Shown piece by piece: positions 1-11,740 of a DNA stretch of 64,000 nt. The position numbers and the translations under genes are program-made. Position 1 is the stretch's first letter, and each line of letters begins with the position of its first letter. The notes under the pieces were generated by a model. It did no database searches and was not told where the DNA came from. It was given only the letters and a program-made list of their open reading frames with translations. The DNA is from Acanthosoma haemorrhoidale (taxonomy: Eukaryota; Arthropoda; Insecta; Hemiptera; Acanthosomatidae). The stretch lies in assembly GCA_930367205.1 (NCBI GenBank), contig OV884015.1:3968001-4032000 (forward strand), given 5' to 3'.

Positions 1-478
1 TCGTAAAAAAAAAAACTTGTAACAATTTTTCATTTTTTGCTACAATTTATTAATATAAAAAAACATGTTCCGTTTAGCTATGTTTTTTAACAAATTTATG
101 TGGTTGGAAGTACCTTTTTTGTTTTTAAAGATGTTTTCATTGGGGCTGAAGTGGGCCAGAAAAAAATTTGGTTCGACAGTGCCGAGACGAGGTGCTCTCT
201 CATTGCCCGCTGACTTCAAACTCCTCGCCTGTTTTCATTTTCCTTTCCGGCTTTTCTCGCCCTGACCTTTGCATCGTCGATCGACTTCCACAAAGCCCCC
301 ACTTATAATAACTATTTTCAATTAACAAATAATATGTTGTGATATGGTTCAGTCCATATCATTACAATACATATGTTTTTACTTTTTATAAAACAGCTTT
401 ATTGTCTTTTCGCAACCACTTCTTTAATGTACTAGCGCTTTGGACAGCTCTAATAAGCTGTCATCTTCAGTTATCTCT
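1..478. other. AT-rich non-genic sequence
   Basis: Nothing recognisable. The stretch is AT-rich except for a GC-richer pocket at about 150-300. A 66-codon open frame on the plus strand at 65-265 has no recognisable domain and is not called as a gene. Confidence 0.5.
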
Positions 479-826
479 TCAATAAAATACCTTCAGCTCC
501 TGGGTCAGTTGAATTTTGTACGGGTGCTGGCCCAAGTCACGACGCAAAATTCTCCAAGTTGTGTTCTGCGAAAGACCGAGTTCTTGTGAGCGACGCGAAA
601 TCGACTGCCTCGGATTCTCCTCCACACTCTCACGGACAGCGGCGATGTTGTTGGCAGATCTGGCGTTTCGTCGACGTATGGGTGTTGGTTGATTGTTTAC
701 TAAACCAGTGGGCTCAAATGTATCCACCACACTGTGAATAGCCCTCTCGGTAGGACGGTTATGGCGACCGCGGAACGTTTCTCGAACAGGACACCCAGAT
801 TGATAAAACAATTTTATCGTTTGCAC
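479..826 (-). pseudogene. N-terminal helix-turn-helix part of a Tc1/mariner-type transposase, DDE domain missing
   Basis: The minus-strand frame encodes about 115 residues resembling the HTH-rich N-terminal region seen in many insect transposase-like proteins (the type often labelled DUF4817). The first helices lie around the motif FYQSGCPVRETFRGR, followed by a proline/arginine linker (NNQPTPIRRRNARS). A second HTH follows around SISRRSQELGLSQNTTWRIL, which in the family contacts the transposon ends. The frame stops at 479, just where the catalytic DDE domain should begin, and no DDE motif follows to the left. It is therefore a truncated, non-catalytic remnant. No terminal inverted repeats were found around it. 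Family assignment rests on motif recognition, not on a search. Confidence 0.6.
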
Positions 827-2613
827 GTGTTGTTAAACGCTATATCCGTTTATGGTGATTTGGCAAAACAGACTGAATAAATGACAGCCAATTTGAGTGA
901 TGCAGCTTCAACAATATGGCCGCTATCAGCTGTCAGTTAAGAAGTCCCTATTGGAAGACACTATATATATCAATCCTATGGTTACTCAGCCAATTGGTTT
1001 TGTGGTATATTTAACTAATCTTTTTATCCATTTTACCACAATTGCTTGGTTTCTTAGACAACTCGTGTTTGCCATTTCTTCCTTTATATCGATCTTATCC
1101 GTCCTGGAATCTAATTTTATTTCAATATTTTCCGGCTATTAATAATCTTTTATCGTGTGTGTGGTGTAGCAATTTATGCGGTGCCTACTGGTGACCTTCT
1201 TCCTATAGGTGTTGGTAGAATTGGCTTCAAATTTTGTTGTTCAAAGGCTTTTTAGGCCAGACGTGTATTTACCCAAACATGTCCCATATTTTTTACACTT
1301 ACGTCATGGCACAGCCTTATAGACAGACATACGATTGACGGGAAGACTCTCTCACCAGCATTGGTAAAGGTCTCACCAATATGGAAAACCCCTGACTAGA
1401 AAAAATGACTCGGGAGTAATTATCCTGCCTATGGACAAAAAATGTGGAGGGGTTCCAACATTTTCTGGACTTAGCGAAGCCTAGTCTCACCTTGTCCCGA
1501 ACTTACCACAACTTAATGCTTAGCCAGGCATCTAGTATTCGAAACTGAAGCCGTTGCTGTAATTTTTCAATAATTGTTTCGCCATTATTCGGATTATGAT
1601 TAAATTGTTTCCAATATAAGGGAATAATAAGATATCCCATTAATAACATCTTTGTACCGCTAATTTGAGTTACTCGGTGTAGTTCAGCCTCTGACTTGGC
1701 AGATCCTGTTGGGGTTTGAGCCACCAAGACGGATCTGTTGAGTGTAGACTGACAGCTAGAAACCTTGACTCTCTGCTTACGTAACTAACGGACCTCGGTG
1801 AATGTCAGTTCTCTTGTTCGTATTTAAATAAACCCGACTGCCTTTTAAATTCTTTTCGATTGTTCTATTTAACATTTGTCGAGCCATCTTCTTCCGTTCA
1901 GTTACTCTCTCGGTGTCATAACTTTACCAACTTTTTCACCTGACAACATCCTTCATGTTTGTGACATTGGATGAGACCCATCACCACCATGCAAAATTAG
2001 CTAAAATTTTAATAGCTAACGAAATCTCTGAAAATAAGTATTTTGCTATAATAAAAAATCTTTGAGGATGCTTAGATTCGCTAGGACGGCTATTCGAGAG
2101 TTAAGGGAGAAAGGAATGTTAAATACACTTAGCTATGATCGTTTACTCAAAGAGAAGTTTCACCACTTAACGGAAATGCTATTTGCACGATGAAGCCTTC
2201 TTGTTGCAAGTAAAAGCTCTTACTGTTCGGACTCCAATATAATTATAATATAATATAATAGATTGTAATAAATGGCAACAGGCACGATATAAACAGTACT
2301 GTTCAAAAAACCGGGCTTTTTTTTTTTTTTTTTATTAGAATGATTATTTGTTTCAACAATTATGAAAATGTTTAAGCTTCTATAAGCGAAATTAAGTTGG
2401 TGGAAAGTGAAAACTCCTTCTCTATAAGTTTTTCGTCTGCTAAAATGTTGGATGGGTGATTACCAGAAGCCATATGTGAAGTAATTTAAATAAATACTCT
2501 TTATTGGGCTATAATTACAATCTGCCTTTTATAAGGCAATCAGTAATTGCGATAAACGCTCTCATTCATACCATATTTAATGTGAAGTAAATGAGAAGAG
2601 AAAAATCTTTGAG
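827..2613. other. AT-rich non-genic sequence
   Basis: No gene recognised. A minus-strand 74-codon open frame at 1503-1727 has no recognisable domain. A poly-T run lies near 2320-2332. The last ~150 bases lead directly to the mariner element. Confidence 0.45.
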
Positions 2614-2615
2614 GT

Positions 2616-3907
2616 ACGAGGGTGGGCTGAAAAGTTTCCGACCTAACAAAGATACAAAAGATACAAGAAGTTTTTTCAGAATTTTTTTTTTATTTTTCAA
2701 CATAGTCTCCTTGTAACTCTACACTTCTCCCAGCGATGCTCCCATCTCTGTAACCCGTCCAAATAGTACTCGGCGGTTTTCTCTGCAAAATAATCGTTCA
2801 CGAAGGTGATTGCCTCTTCATTTGACGAAAATCTCTGTCCTCCGAGCGCAATTTTTAGATGAGGGAACAAAGAGAAGTCGCTTGGGGCTAGATCTGGTGA
2901 GTAAGGCAACCAGTTCAAACCGTAATTCATGTATTTTTGCCGTGGCAACCGCTGAGGTGTGAGACGGTACTGTTGTCTTGGTGAAACAGGATTTTATTTT
3001 TCTGCAAATGTGGCTGTTTTTCCGCAAGTTCTGCCTTCAGCTTGTCAAGTAATAATGCGTAGTATGCTCCTGTAATGGTTTTTCTTTTTGAAGATAAACG
3101 ATTAAAATAACTCCATGACTATCCCAAAAAACAGTCGCCATCACTTTCCCAGTCGAAAAAACAGTTTTTGCTTTTTTTGGAGCCGGTTCCCCCTTTGCAG
3201 TCCACAGTTTGGACTGTATTTTTGTTTCGGGCGTATAATGGTGTATCCAAGTTTCATCCACAGTAATTAATCGGCGGCAAAACTCGGATTTATTGCGCCT
3301 AAACTGCGCCAACAGAGCGTTGAAAATGTTCATTCGAACACGTTTTTGGTCTAACGTGGGCAAACGCGGCACCGAACGCGCGGACAGCTTTCTCATCTCT
3401 AAATGTTGATTTAATATGTGACAAACACGTTCTTTTGACATGTTCATAACCTCTGCTATCTCTCTCACTTTAATTCGGCGGTCGTCTAGCACCATTTGGT
3501 GAACTTTGGCGATGTTTTCGTCGGTAGTTGCAGTTTTTGGACGTCCCGAACGTTCATTGTCTCCCAAGCTCTTACGACCACGTTTAAATTCAGCTGCCCA
3601 AAATTTCACTGTGGTAAACGATGGTGCAGAGTCCCCATACACATAATCCAACTCATCTTTGATTTGCGTAGGCGTATTGCCTTTCAAAAACAAATATTTA
3701 ATGACAGCTCGATACTCGATTTTGTCCATTTTCATAAAAACACTCGCATCGACTCACTCAAACGACTGTTACACAGCAACTGCGCGTCCAAAATGGCTGA
3801 AACTTTGGAGAGTAACTGTCAACAGATGAACAACGAAATTCACTAGCTTTTATTTACGACCGCTGCTATCTTCATGTTGAGGTCGGAAACTTTTCAGACC
3901 ACCCTCG
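2616..3907 (-). mobile_element. Mariner element copy M1, near full length, both inverted ends present
   Basis: About 1,292 bp, the usual mariner size. The left end begins CGAGGGTGGGCTGAAAAG and the right end is its reverse complement with one visible mismatch over about 28 bases. TA dinucleotides at 2614-2615 and 3908-3909 are the expected mariner target duplication. The transposase inside is on the minus strand and broken by frameshifts. Two further pieces of the same family occur in the window, at 41440-42592 (rearranged) and 52213-52507 (3' end only), so the family has been active repeatedly in this genome. This copy cannot encode its own transposase. Confidence 0.93.
2697..3735 (-). pseudogene. 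Mariner transposase (DD34D type), frameshifted
   Basis: Translation starts at the ATG at 3735 and runs 232 codons to 3037. The rest of the protein continues in two other frames (3027-2818 and 2948-2697), so at least two frameshifts break it. Visible parts: paired N-terminal HTH regions (residues 1-115, including the SGRPKTATT linker), then the first catalytic Asp at residue 160 in VDETWIHHYTPE. The second lies in FHQDN at the start of the next frame and the third in SPDLAPSDF. These are the cut-and-paste DDD residues of the mariner family, acting in the nucleus on the inverted ends. The reading frame breaks just after FHQDN, so the protein cannot be made intact. Confidence 0.9.
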
Positions 3908-4146
3908 TATATACGGATGGGTATTGTACAAGAGATACAGGTTCCCCTACAACACGCTTGATTAGATGAATAAGTTTATTCAAAGGAGTACCTTTCCCGT
4001 GAATCCCTGGAGGAAAAACTGCCCGTATTTTATCCAACAAACTAATATTGCTTCCGGCAATCGAACCCTATGCTAGGTCGAGTCATAAGTAACTTCCGTT
4101 GTTTTATCAGACATTTATTTTGCTCTCATTAAATAACAAAATTATA

Positions 4147-4345
4147 TTAATTTATTATGTATTCACCACTATTATCTATAACCTTATCCCATCTTCCTGG
4201 CAGCTTATTAATTTCTTCCTTGTAAAATGTGTTATACCTCTTGTTGATTGACGTGGATTTGCTCCGATATTGTTGCCTTTAAAAGGTTGTCGTCAAAGTC
4301 GGAAGGACGTCCCGCCCTCGGTTCGTCTTTTAAGGTCGTACTCAA
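4147..4345 (-). pseudogene. Mariner-like transposase remnant: N-terminal piece fused to the C-terminus
   Basis: Read on the minus strand, a DEPRAGRPSDFDDNLLKAT segment (the linker after the N-terminal HTH in mariner transposases) runs into a C-terminal segment. That segment, FYKEEINKLPGRWDKVIDN followed by GEYIIN and a stop near 4147, has the LP-RW-KV--N-GEY pattern that ends mariner transposases. The catalytic core that should separate the two is absent, so this is an internal deletion derivative. A change of frame occurs at the fusion. The piece cannot be catalytic. Confidence 0.7.
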
Positions 4346-5254
4346 CAGTTTAACGTTACGAGTATCACACAAAACAGTTGACAAAAGACTTTTTTTTTCA
4401 TAACCCGTTTATTAATCAAAATTTACGAACATATGAACACAAAATACAATGTACAAGATTTACAAGTTACTCCTCTTGCTGCATACGCAGATGCATTCGA
4501 AGGAGGGTAGAATTACAATAACAATTTCTTTGTAAAGTTAAAAGTCAAAATACATATATACAAGACTAGGTGATGGGGCTCACCTTCGGGTTACATTGTG
4601 GAACAAAAGACTAACTGAACCCTCGTCTATATAGTGAAAACAAAAACTTGTAATGGTAACTCAAAGCGGGTAAATACGAACAATAGACTCTACTTAGCTG
4701 CATCGGAAGAAGGGGCTATTAATATTAATTCGCCAATCTTCTATCCCGTGCAAATCACCGGCTGTGAAATTCAATAAAAAGCCCGACAATGGGTGCCTTT
4801 ATTTTCCCCAAAAAAGAAAAAAAACAAACAACAAAATTGTGTACACGAGAAAAAGATAATTGAGGTAATAACAAAGAATTAAAAAAAAACAAAAACTGAA
4901 TTTATAAAATGGCAAAATATATATAATGTGAAATTAAGAAATTACACTTATTTGAAATTTAATATATAAATTAAATCTAATGTTAGTCACATGGTTAGTA
5001 ACAGAGAAATAGAATGAAAGAAAAATAGTTAAAAAAAAATTATATAGATATCACTTCGCTTTGATAACTGATAAATGAATTATAAACTACTAATACTACT
5101 AATATCATTAACAAAATTAATATACTAAATTTACAAAATTGTGATAAATATAACAGACAGATAGTCAATGGCCTTCTATTCTTGAAGGTAGAAGGAGGGC
5201 GTGAGTTGATCCTGAGATATTTTGTTGTGTGGTGTAACGCAAATAACAGCTTAC

Positions 5255-5561
5255 CGGAAATCCAAAATGAGAAGAAACAATTCTTCTCGATCTTCTACTG
5301 AGCAAACAATTGGTAAAGTGGTTGTGGTGGTTGATTTCCACTAGTACAGGTGTGAAGGCATCGATGTAGAGGTAGTGTTCGGTAATAATACGACGAAGTT
5401 TCAGTGTGACCTTCTCTTCCAACAAATATCATGAGACTGGCCCGGTAATTCGTTGACGACACTCGTGATACGATCGGAGTTGATCCGCAATTCACAGACA
5501 AACCCGATGCTGATCGCATCATATTGTACCTTCTTACTTGATAAGACGTCAACGACATCAA
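5255..5561 (-). other. Unassigned open region ending at a splice-donor-like site
   Basis: A GC-richer pocket inside the AT-rich interior of the 4075-5842 element. Two overlapping minus-strand frames (5561-5295 and 5425-5165) are open, and a good donor-like sequence (TTTCCG|GTAAGC) lies at 5249-5258. No domain is recognised and no start or acceptor can be assigned. It could be an old exon, a retroelement fragment or chance. Confidence 0.2.
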
Positions 5562-5842
5562 CCCATAATATTAACTACATCTCGATATAAACAAATATTA
5601 CATTCTTGAATTCGTTTTCTGTTTTAGTAAATTCATTAAGTAAAATAATAAGAACAAAACCTCTGGCTTTTAATTAATAAAATAAAATTAGTGGTTTTTG
5701 AATTACGTGAGTGAGAAAAAAAATAAAAAGTAACCTTTTTCCTTATGGTAAATTGTTCAAGGTTTTAATTGATCCCATGAATTTAAAACTCGTCAAAAAA
5801 TAATTATCGGGACCCGACAGGAAGTTACTTATGACTCGACCT

Positions 5843-6435
5843 GATAACTTTAACTTGAGTCCTAGGTCTAGCTGTGGGGATGCGAGGAAGTATAAAGTAA
5901 TCGGTAACGTTTGCGCAGTATATTATAATTGCCACGAGGGAGAGGCTCGACTTTTAAAACAGATACAGCCTGTGACTGCCTGACTGCTTGATCTAAACAG
6001 CCTAAAGTAATATAGCTGTATTGTGAAATCCTCTGAAGGAAGTACGAATGACGACAACATTGAGCACGTAAAATAAATTCGTTCCCATTTCACAAGCCAC
6101 AACTCCATTGCTTGTCAAGGTTTAGTCGATGCCTTTAACGCGTTGCACAGCTTCATTGTCTGATAATTGGTCCTTGTTGGATGTGCTCAGCCTTATCTAG
6201 GATGAAATAGGACACACGTCAAGGAAATGCATTTCAAATCTTCTATTCTAGATGGTTCATGTAGCAAAGAGCATCTATCATCAAATATGTATAAGGTGTC
6301 TGATATGTATAATATAACCCCAACAAATAATAATCTATTTATATTTGATTAGTCAAAGGGAAAAAACCTCCGCCCGAAAGGCGTAATATCGGCTATTGAC
6401 TCGACCTAAAAAACGTTCTGCAAGATACATTTTTT
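5843..6435. other. AT-rich non-genic sequence
   Basis: Nothing recognised. Open frames here are short and without domain similarity. Confidence 0.4.
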
Positions 6436-6560
6436 TTATGCCCTCTGCATTTTATACAATTTAAATAATTTTACAATGCTGCTTGCGATTGTTACAAAAG
6501 TATAATGCACGTTATGCATTCATTGTCCAAACATGTTTAAAAGTGATGGGGCTCACCTTA
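6436..6560 (-). mobile_element. Jockey-like LINE 3' tail fragment (copy b)
   Basis: On the minus strand this repeats the 3' untranslated region of the LINE at 6950-7720. Shared are the motif GTGATGGGGCTCACCTTA (6543-6560) and, at the same relative position, the segment GCGATTGTTACAAAAGTATA. It is a strongly 5'-truncated copy without coding sequence. Confidence 0.6.
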
Positions 6561-6949
6561 TAGATAATATACTCTTGCTGCTCAATAGTATGAAATAAAC
6601 AAAAGATAATTTTTAAAGAGTCGCAATTGGATATTTGTATCGAGATGGAGCTGCGTCTTTTCCAGAGGTCAACTGTCGTTATCTCCAAGACAACATTCGG
6701 CATTATTTTATAAAAACTGAAATATGTAGCCATGAACAATCCTACGTCGGAATTTATAGTTAGCGGCTGTTATCAACTCTTTTAACAGTTGTGTAAACTC
6801 TTCAACTAGCTTTCAGCTATATCCTCCTTTCTTCCATCAAATATTTCCGTGAAATCAGCTTTCACTATAAGCAATTAAATAATTACATTTACTTATTATT
6901 AATTACCGAAAGGAATGAATGATTAGTTACTTTCTAACAGAATTGCTAT
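6561..6949. other. AT-rich non-genic sequence
   Basis: No gene or repeat recognised. Confidence 0.35.
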
Positions 6950-7720
6950 CCACTTTCGTAGTTTTATTGGTCTTTTATGCTCTAGGATACAATCTATCTT
7001 AAATATCATTCTATAAAATTTTCTTTCCCATGTTAAACATGAGTGTAAACGCTGGGAAGACCGACTGCGTAATCTTTTCTTACCAAAAGGGGAAAAAAGC
7101 CTTGCCAAAATCCTATACTATAGGAGGGCAAGAGAACTCGCCAGCTTTCTAAATGCACTATCTGGGTATACCTTGGCTAGGCATCTCCATTTCTCCACTC
7201 ATTTTAGTAATAAAATAGAAAAAGTACGACACGGGTCTTACCAGCTTCACCACTTGCTAACTTCCCCCAACTTGTCGCTTCGGCTCTAACTGATGATTCC
7301 GTTCTGTTGTACGGTGCCCCCATAATCCCCCGCTATATATTCACTTGATTGGCCACACACAGCAATTCCAGAATGGGATCATGAGATAAGTGGTTGCTTG
7401 GTGTGCCGTCGGTCGGTGAGTTCATAGACCAGAGACACATCAAGTTTTTTGACTCCTTGCAGCACCTAACCAACCCAGTGTTCAACACTATGGTCCACCA
7501 CCCTTAACGCATCGATGACAATAGACTGGTGGGGAAAATTAGGTTAAGATTTTGTTGTTAGATGTAAGTTTTAAGTCTATGATTCATTAGGTGAGCCTCA
7601 TCACTTTTTTATAATTTGCATTATACTTTTGTAACAATCGCAAACCGTAATAAATTAAAAATTGCACAAAATGTAGACAAGCTACAGGACATATAATTAC
7701 CTACTGTAAATAGATTCATT
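6950..7720 (+). pseudogene. Jockey-like non-LTR retrotransposon, 3' end of the reverse transcriptase frame plus 3' UTR (copy a)
   Basis: Plus-strand translation in mixed frames gives pieces typical of the C-terminal end of a LINE polymerase. CKRWEDRLRNLFLPKGEK and RRARELASFLNAL lie at about 7045-7170. An eroded YGAPI-like segment lies near 7310. LGVPSVGEFIDQRHIKFFDS lies at about 7400-7460. The same ordered motifs recur in the copies at 20185-20590 and 46609-47275, which supports one family. In such elements this region follows the catalytic reverse transcriptase. Stops and frameshifts make it non-functional. The 3' UTR carries the conserved AGGTGAGCCTCATCAC motif at 7589-7604. The clade is inferred from the C-terminal motif pattern only. 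Confidence 0.65.
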
Positions 7721-9056
7721 TATTTGAAATTATAAATATTTATTGAACACAATTGAGGACTAAATATCGTTTATCGGGAGAAACTACTACAAAAGCCATT
7801 TAAAATAAAAATGGAGGTTGATGCACCCGAATTTAATTTTGATTCATTCCTGAGATATTACTGGACATTGTTGTTGTCTGAATGTTATTTACAATCCTTC
7901 TTTCAGATCATTTAATCGTCCGTTATGTACTTGGTGTTACCAATCTAACACTTCCGCCACTATAACCAATCTCCTATGTAAAATCTGAAATTGTTCGTTG
8001 GCCGTCTCATTTGTGTTCAATAGGTATTAAATAACACTGAAGGTCATTAGTGTTGGTTATAGCTCATCAAATGATCACACACCTTACGTAATATTACATA
8101 AGTGTTTTTTTTTTAATACGAGCTGGTCTTTTTTTCCTTTCCTAAATATGTTTCTTCGTTTTTTGATTGTAGATTACGAACTGGAAGTGGGAAAACCCGA
8201 CTATTCGCATATACAATACAATCGAATCTCCATTCTACGTACACATTTCTAAAATGAAATTGGTAATCTACAGCCTTTAAATAGAAATCATGGAATTTTA
8301 GCAGCAATCGGTCAGTACTACTTTTGTCCCCCAAGAGTTGCCATTCCAACTTCCTTGCGTGATAGTGAAGCACTCAGCCTCTGCATCAAAAGAACCTGCC
8401 ATGATTAATTGCCCAGCCTCCGTTGCCGTTGAGGAAGCGGTGGTGCAAATGCACGGTTGCTGTGCGACCATCTTCCGCACATATATCAAAAAGTCGATAG
8501 CTTTCAGACATGCGCCATTACATATTCGCTCTATCGTCCCTGAATGTTGAAAATAATTTCCTTCTTGGGACTATCCTCAATGGGGAAGATATAGAGAATA
8601 AATACCAACGTTAAAATTAGGCAAATTCAAAAACATCTAGCCTTTCCCTTACTTAACACATTTATAAGTTTTGAAGACAGTATGAAATGTTGAAATTATT
8701 ATGAAAGTTGAGGTCGCGTTGGTACATACTAAATACATATGAAGGGAATTGAGTACATCTGTCAATACTCTAAATGTATGTCAAATAGAAATGTTTAAAT
8801 AAAGAAAATATCTTTAAAGATAATCGAAGTAAATTCCCTGTTAGCATTGAGGAAAACTTCAACATAATTTATTAAGTGAATCAACTGTTGGGAGAAATGC
8901 ACGTAAATTGATAGGTCACATAAATTAAAGACTCTGCGTCAGAGTGCGTCACTTGCATAAAGGAACATTCAAATATGAATAAGAAATCTCGTAAAAAACA
9001 CGTAAATCTACTATATTTATTAAATACACTATATTGATTAAAATATAAATCTCAAC
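7721..9056. other. AT-rich sequence with one GC-richer pocket
   Basis: Mostly featureless. At 8290-8540 a GC-richer pocket has overlapping open frames on the minus strand (8489-8298 and 8373-8113) that share no recognisable domain. It could be an old exon or a transposon fragment; I cannot tell. Confidence 0.3.
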
Positions 9057-9900
9057 AACATGGTATATATCATACAACAGAATCGCCTTTGGTATACAAC
9101 TACTTAGCCAATAAAAAACAACATCATAGCTTTATAGCATACACCAACATAACCTATAGAATACAGCAGCATAGCCCATATATAGCATACAATAGCGATA
9201 TATAACATACACCAGCATAGTTATCTAGCATGCAACATAATAACATACAGTATACAATAGCATAGCTATATAGTATACAACAGCGTAGCTATATAACATA
9301 AACCAACATAACCTATAACATGGCCTATAGTATACACCAGCATACTTATATAGCATTCACCAACATAACCTATAGAATACTCCAGCATAGCTATATAGCA
9401 TACACCAACATAACCTATAGCATGGCCTATAGTATACAACATCATAACTATATAGCATAGCTATGTAGTATACAACAGCGTAGCTATATAACATAAACCA
9501 ACATAACCTATAACATGGCCTATAGTATACACCAGCATACTTATATAGCATTCACCAACATAACCTATAGAATACTCCAGCATAGCTATATAGCATACAC
9601 CAACATAACCTATAGCATGGCCTATAGTATACAACATCATAACTATATAGCATACTCTAACATAACCCATAGTATACAACATCATAGCTATATAGTATAC
9701 AACAGCTTTGCCTATACCGTACAACAGCATAGTTATCTAGCATACAACATAGCCTATAACATACAGCAACAAAGCCTATACTAGACAAAGAGCATAGCAT
9801 ATAACATACAACAACATAGCCTGCAACATACAACAGCATAGCCTATACTAGACAAAGAGCATAGCATATATATAGTATACAGCAGCATAGGTTACAACCG
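9057..9900. repeat. AT-rich satellite-like array with 195-bp higher-order unit
   Basis: Built from variants of CATAGCTATATAGCATACACC and ACCAACATAACCTATAG-like words. The start CAGCGTAGCTATATAACATA occurs at 9281 and again at 9476, giving a 195-bp higher-order repeat over about 9281-9660. The flanks are less regular. Open frames on both strands (such as 9461-9730 minus) are by-products of the repeat, rich in Tyr, Ile and Val, and are not genes. Confidence 0.85.
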
Positions 9901-11376
9901 GACACCTCTATTATGTCATTCATAAGCATGTAATTCGTCTCCTATTTTGGATTTGTAAATTCTATGAGTTTTGGATTAATTTTGTTTTTTAGGTAAATAT
10001 AACCTATGGAATTATGTACCTCTAATGGACGTACATAATAAATCTGGCTCATTTAAAATAAAAGTAAAATATATATTTACTTAAGGAGATTTTGAAATTC
10101 ATAACTTGTTTTTCATCAAGAATGTTGTTAGTTTTCGCAACGATGTTATGGATATTTTCATCTATTGTGCAATTTTGGTTCTTCTGATTATTTAAGGCTC
10201 CTTTCTCGTGGTCAAAACTTTGTATGACCAAATAAAACATTTCTGGAATCAGATGTGTATACTGGATAATTTACTGATTTACTTAAATTTAAAATTGTCA
10301 CTTTTTGTTGAATGGTTTGTTAATGTTGTCTCCGTTCATATTTCCAAAATATATACTGTACTGCAGGTGGATACATTTTATTTTCTACTGTACGTTTCAG
10401 CTCGTCTATACAAGTATTTTCTTCGAACAGATTATTTAAAACATACTTATGTTGACATTTCTGCACATTACCTTTCTCTTTCTTATTGTCATTCCTTTGT
10501 TTTTGTGACCTTTACCCGTTGACGCTTGCTTGGTTTTCGCTCGAACTCTGAAAACTTGACTAATTCTTTATGAAACCTCTGTACCTCTTCTCTTGAACAC
10601 AGTGCATTGTCGGGGCACATACCTATCATAAATGGAGTCAGATATTAACGCCGTCATGGAACGATTGTCCAGGTTACAAACTCGAACAATCCGCACTTGT
10701 CACCAGGGCTATGGTGATCAGGTACCCCTCTTAGTGACGACCCGACAATGATATTTAAAAACTAATCATAAAATAATTATATGGCGATTGGATTGCTCCA
10801 ACATGTTTATACCAACCGGAATGAATCACTCATCGTGAAGGCCGCGAAATCGTGTTTGTGATTCACGTAATTCTATGAATAGTCGGCTATTCTATGAATA
10901 GATTAATAATAGTCTTGATGCTCTTTGTAAATTACGTTGAAAACTCATTAATTTTTACATCAACCAGCCGATGTAAAAATACGAAAAAGCACATTCTTCA
11001 AGTGCGAACGATATTCATAAGTAAATGGTAAATATGTTACTAACTAGTTGCAATTGTTTATCTAGACTTAAAACCATAGGGAATCCAGCTTGAGGCATTT
11101 GCTGTCATTCGGAGAGATGGAAGGTTTTATTGCAGCAAACAGAAGACATTTATTTCTGTAAATTGTCTTATCTCGTTCACTATGCTGAGGATGTTGGGCG
11201 TTAAGTTTCTGTTTTATTGGGCTAGTCAAGTGACAAACCTCTCTTCAATGGCAGGGTTGTGGTTCACATTGAGGCTTCCTATCGGATAAATGTTTCCGGA
11301 AGAAGGTTACTTGTTATAAATAAAACACTTAATCTCAGGTTGTGTGTACACTAATGGAGGCTGAGCCTGCGTCATA
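9901..11376. other. AT-rich non-genic sequence
   Basis: No gene recognised. The 104-codon plus-strand frame at 10208-10522 is AT-rich with a hydrophobic, compositionally biased product and is treated as chance. Confidence 0.4.
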
Positions 11377-11740
11377 CGTTTTACAATGCTTGCTTTATAT
11401 AGAATATTTATAATCTTGCTAAGAACAAGTAGAAGGGGCTTGAGCAGAACTGTATACCTGCCTCGTGACTTCAGGGAAGTCACTGATGGTTCCTGTTATT
11501 TTTAAGTAAGCACCCCTCCTTACTTCCCTTACTCCTACTTCTCAAGAACTATCTTTTTCTTATTCATATGTCTCAGCTTTAGCCCCAGACCCCACTCGTC
11601 CCTAGACCTTCCACCCAGTATGTAGTAATGAACTCTTAATATTTGTATATACCACTTCATTATATTTTATTTTTGTATATTCTACTTTATAATAAAACTT
11701 TTTTTTCTTTTCTTTTAAAAGACTCTCTGTCAGAATGAAA
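11377..11740 (+). repeat. Dispersed repeat R-A, copy 1
   Basis: Shares with the other R-A copies an opening like GTTTTATAATGCT (eroded here), then GTATACCTGCCTCGTGACTT, GGTTCCTGTTATTTTTAAGTA, CAGCTTTAGCCCCAGACCCC and CAGTATGTAGTAA. An AATAAA-containing tail (TAATAAAACTTTTTTTTC) follows, then TTTTAAAAGACTCTC. The plus orientation is set by the polyadenylation-like signal. The right end is shorter than in copies at 12852 and 61111. No coding capacity is evident. Confidence 0.8.

Larger units (their letters stand above)
4075..5842 (-). mobile_element. Internally deleted mariner-like element with 23-bp inverted ends
   Basis: The left end AGGTCGAGTCATAAGTAACT continues to 4097 and matches, as a perfect reverse complement, 5820-5842 at the right end. 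Inside the left end is a fused transposase remnant (4147-4345). Inside the right end, 5745-5820 looks like a 5' untranslated region. Between about 4376 and 5745 lies ~1.4 kb of AT-rich sequence with no visible transposase similarity. Either a later insertion replaced the core or the two ends belong to a non-autonomous derivative. The flanking target bases are imperfect (TA at 4074-4075; TGATA after 5842). Confidence 0.7.

Noticed and set aside
4050..4075. tRNA B-box-like CAATCGAACCC (antisense)
   Set aside because: No A-box or cloverleaf around it; it abuts a transposon end.
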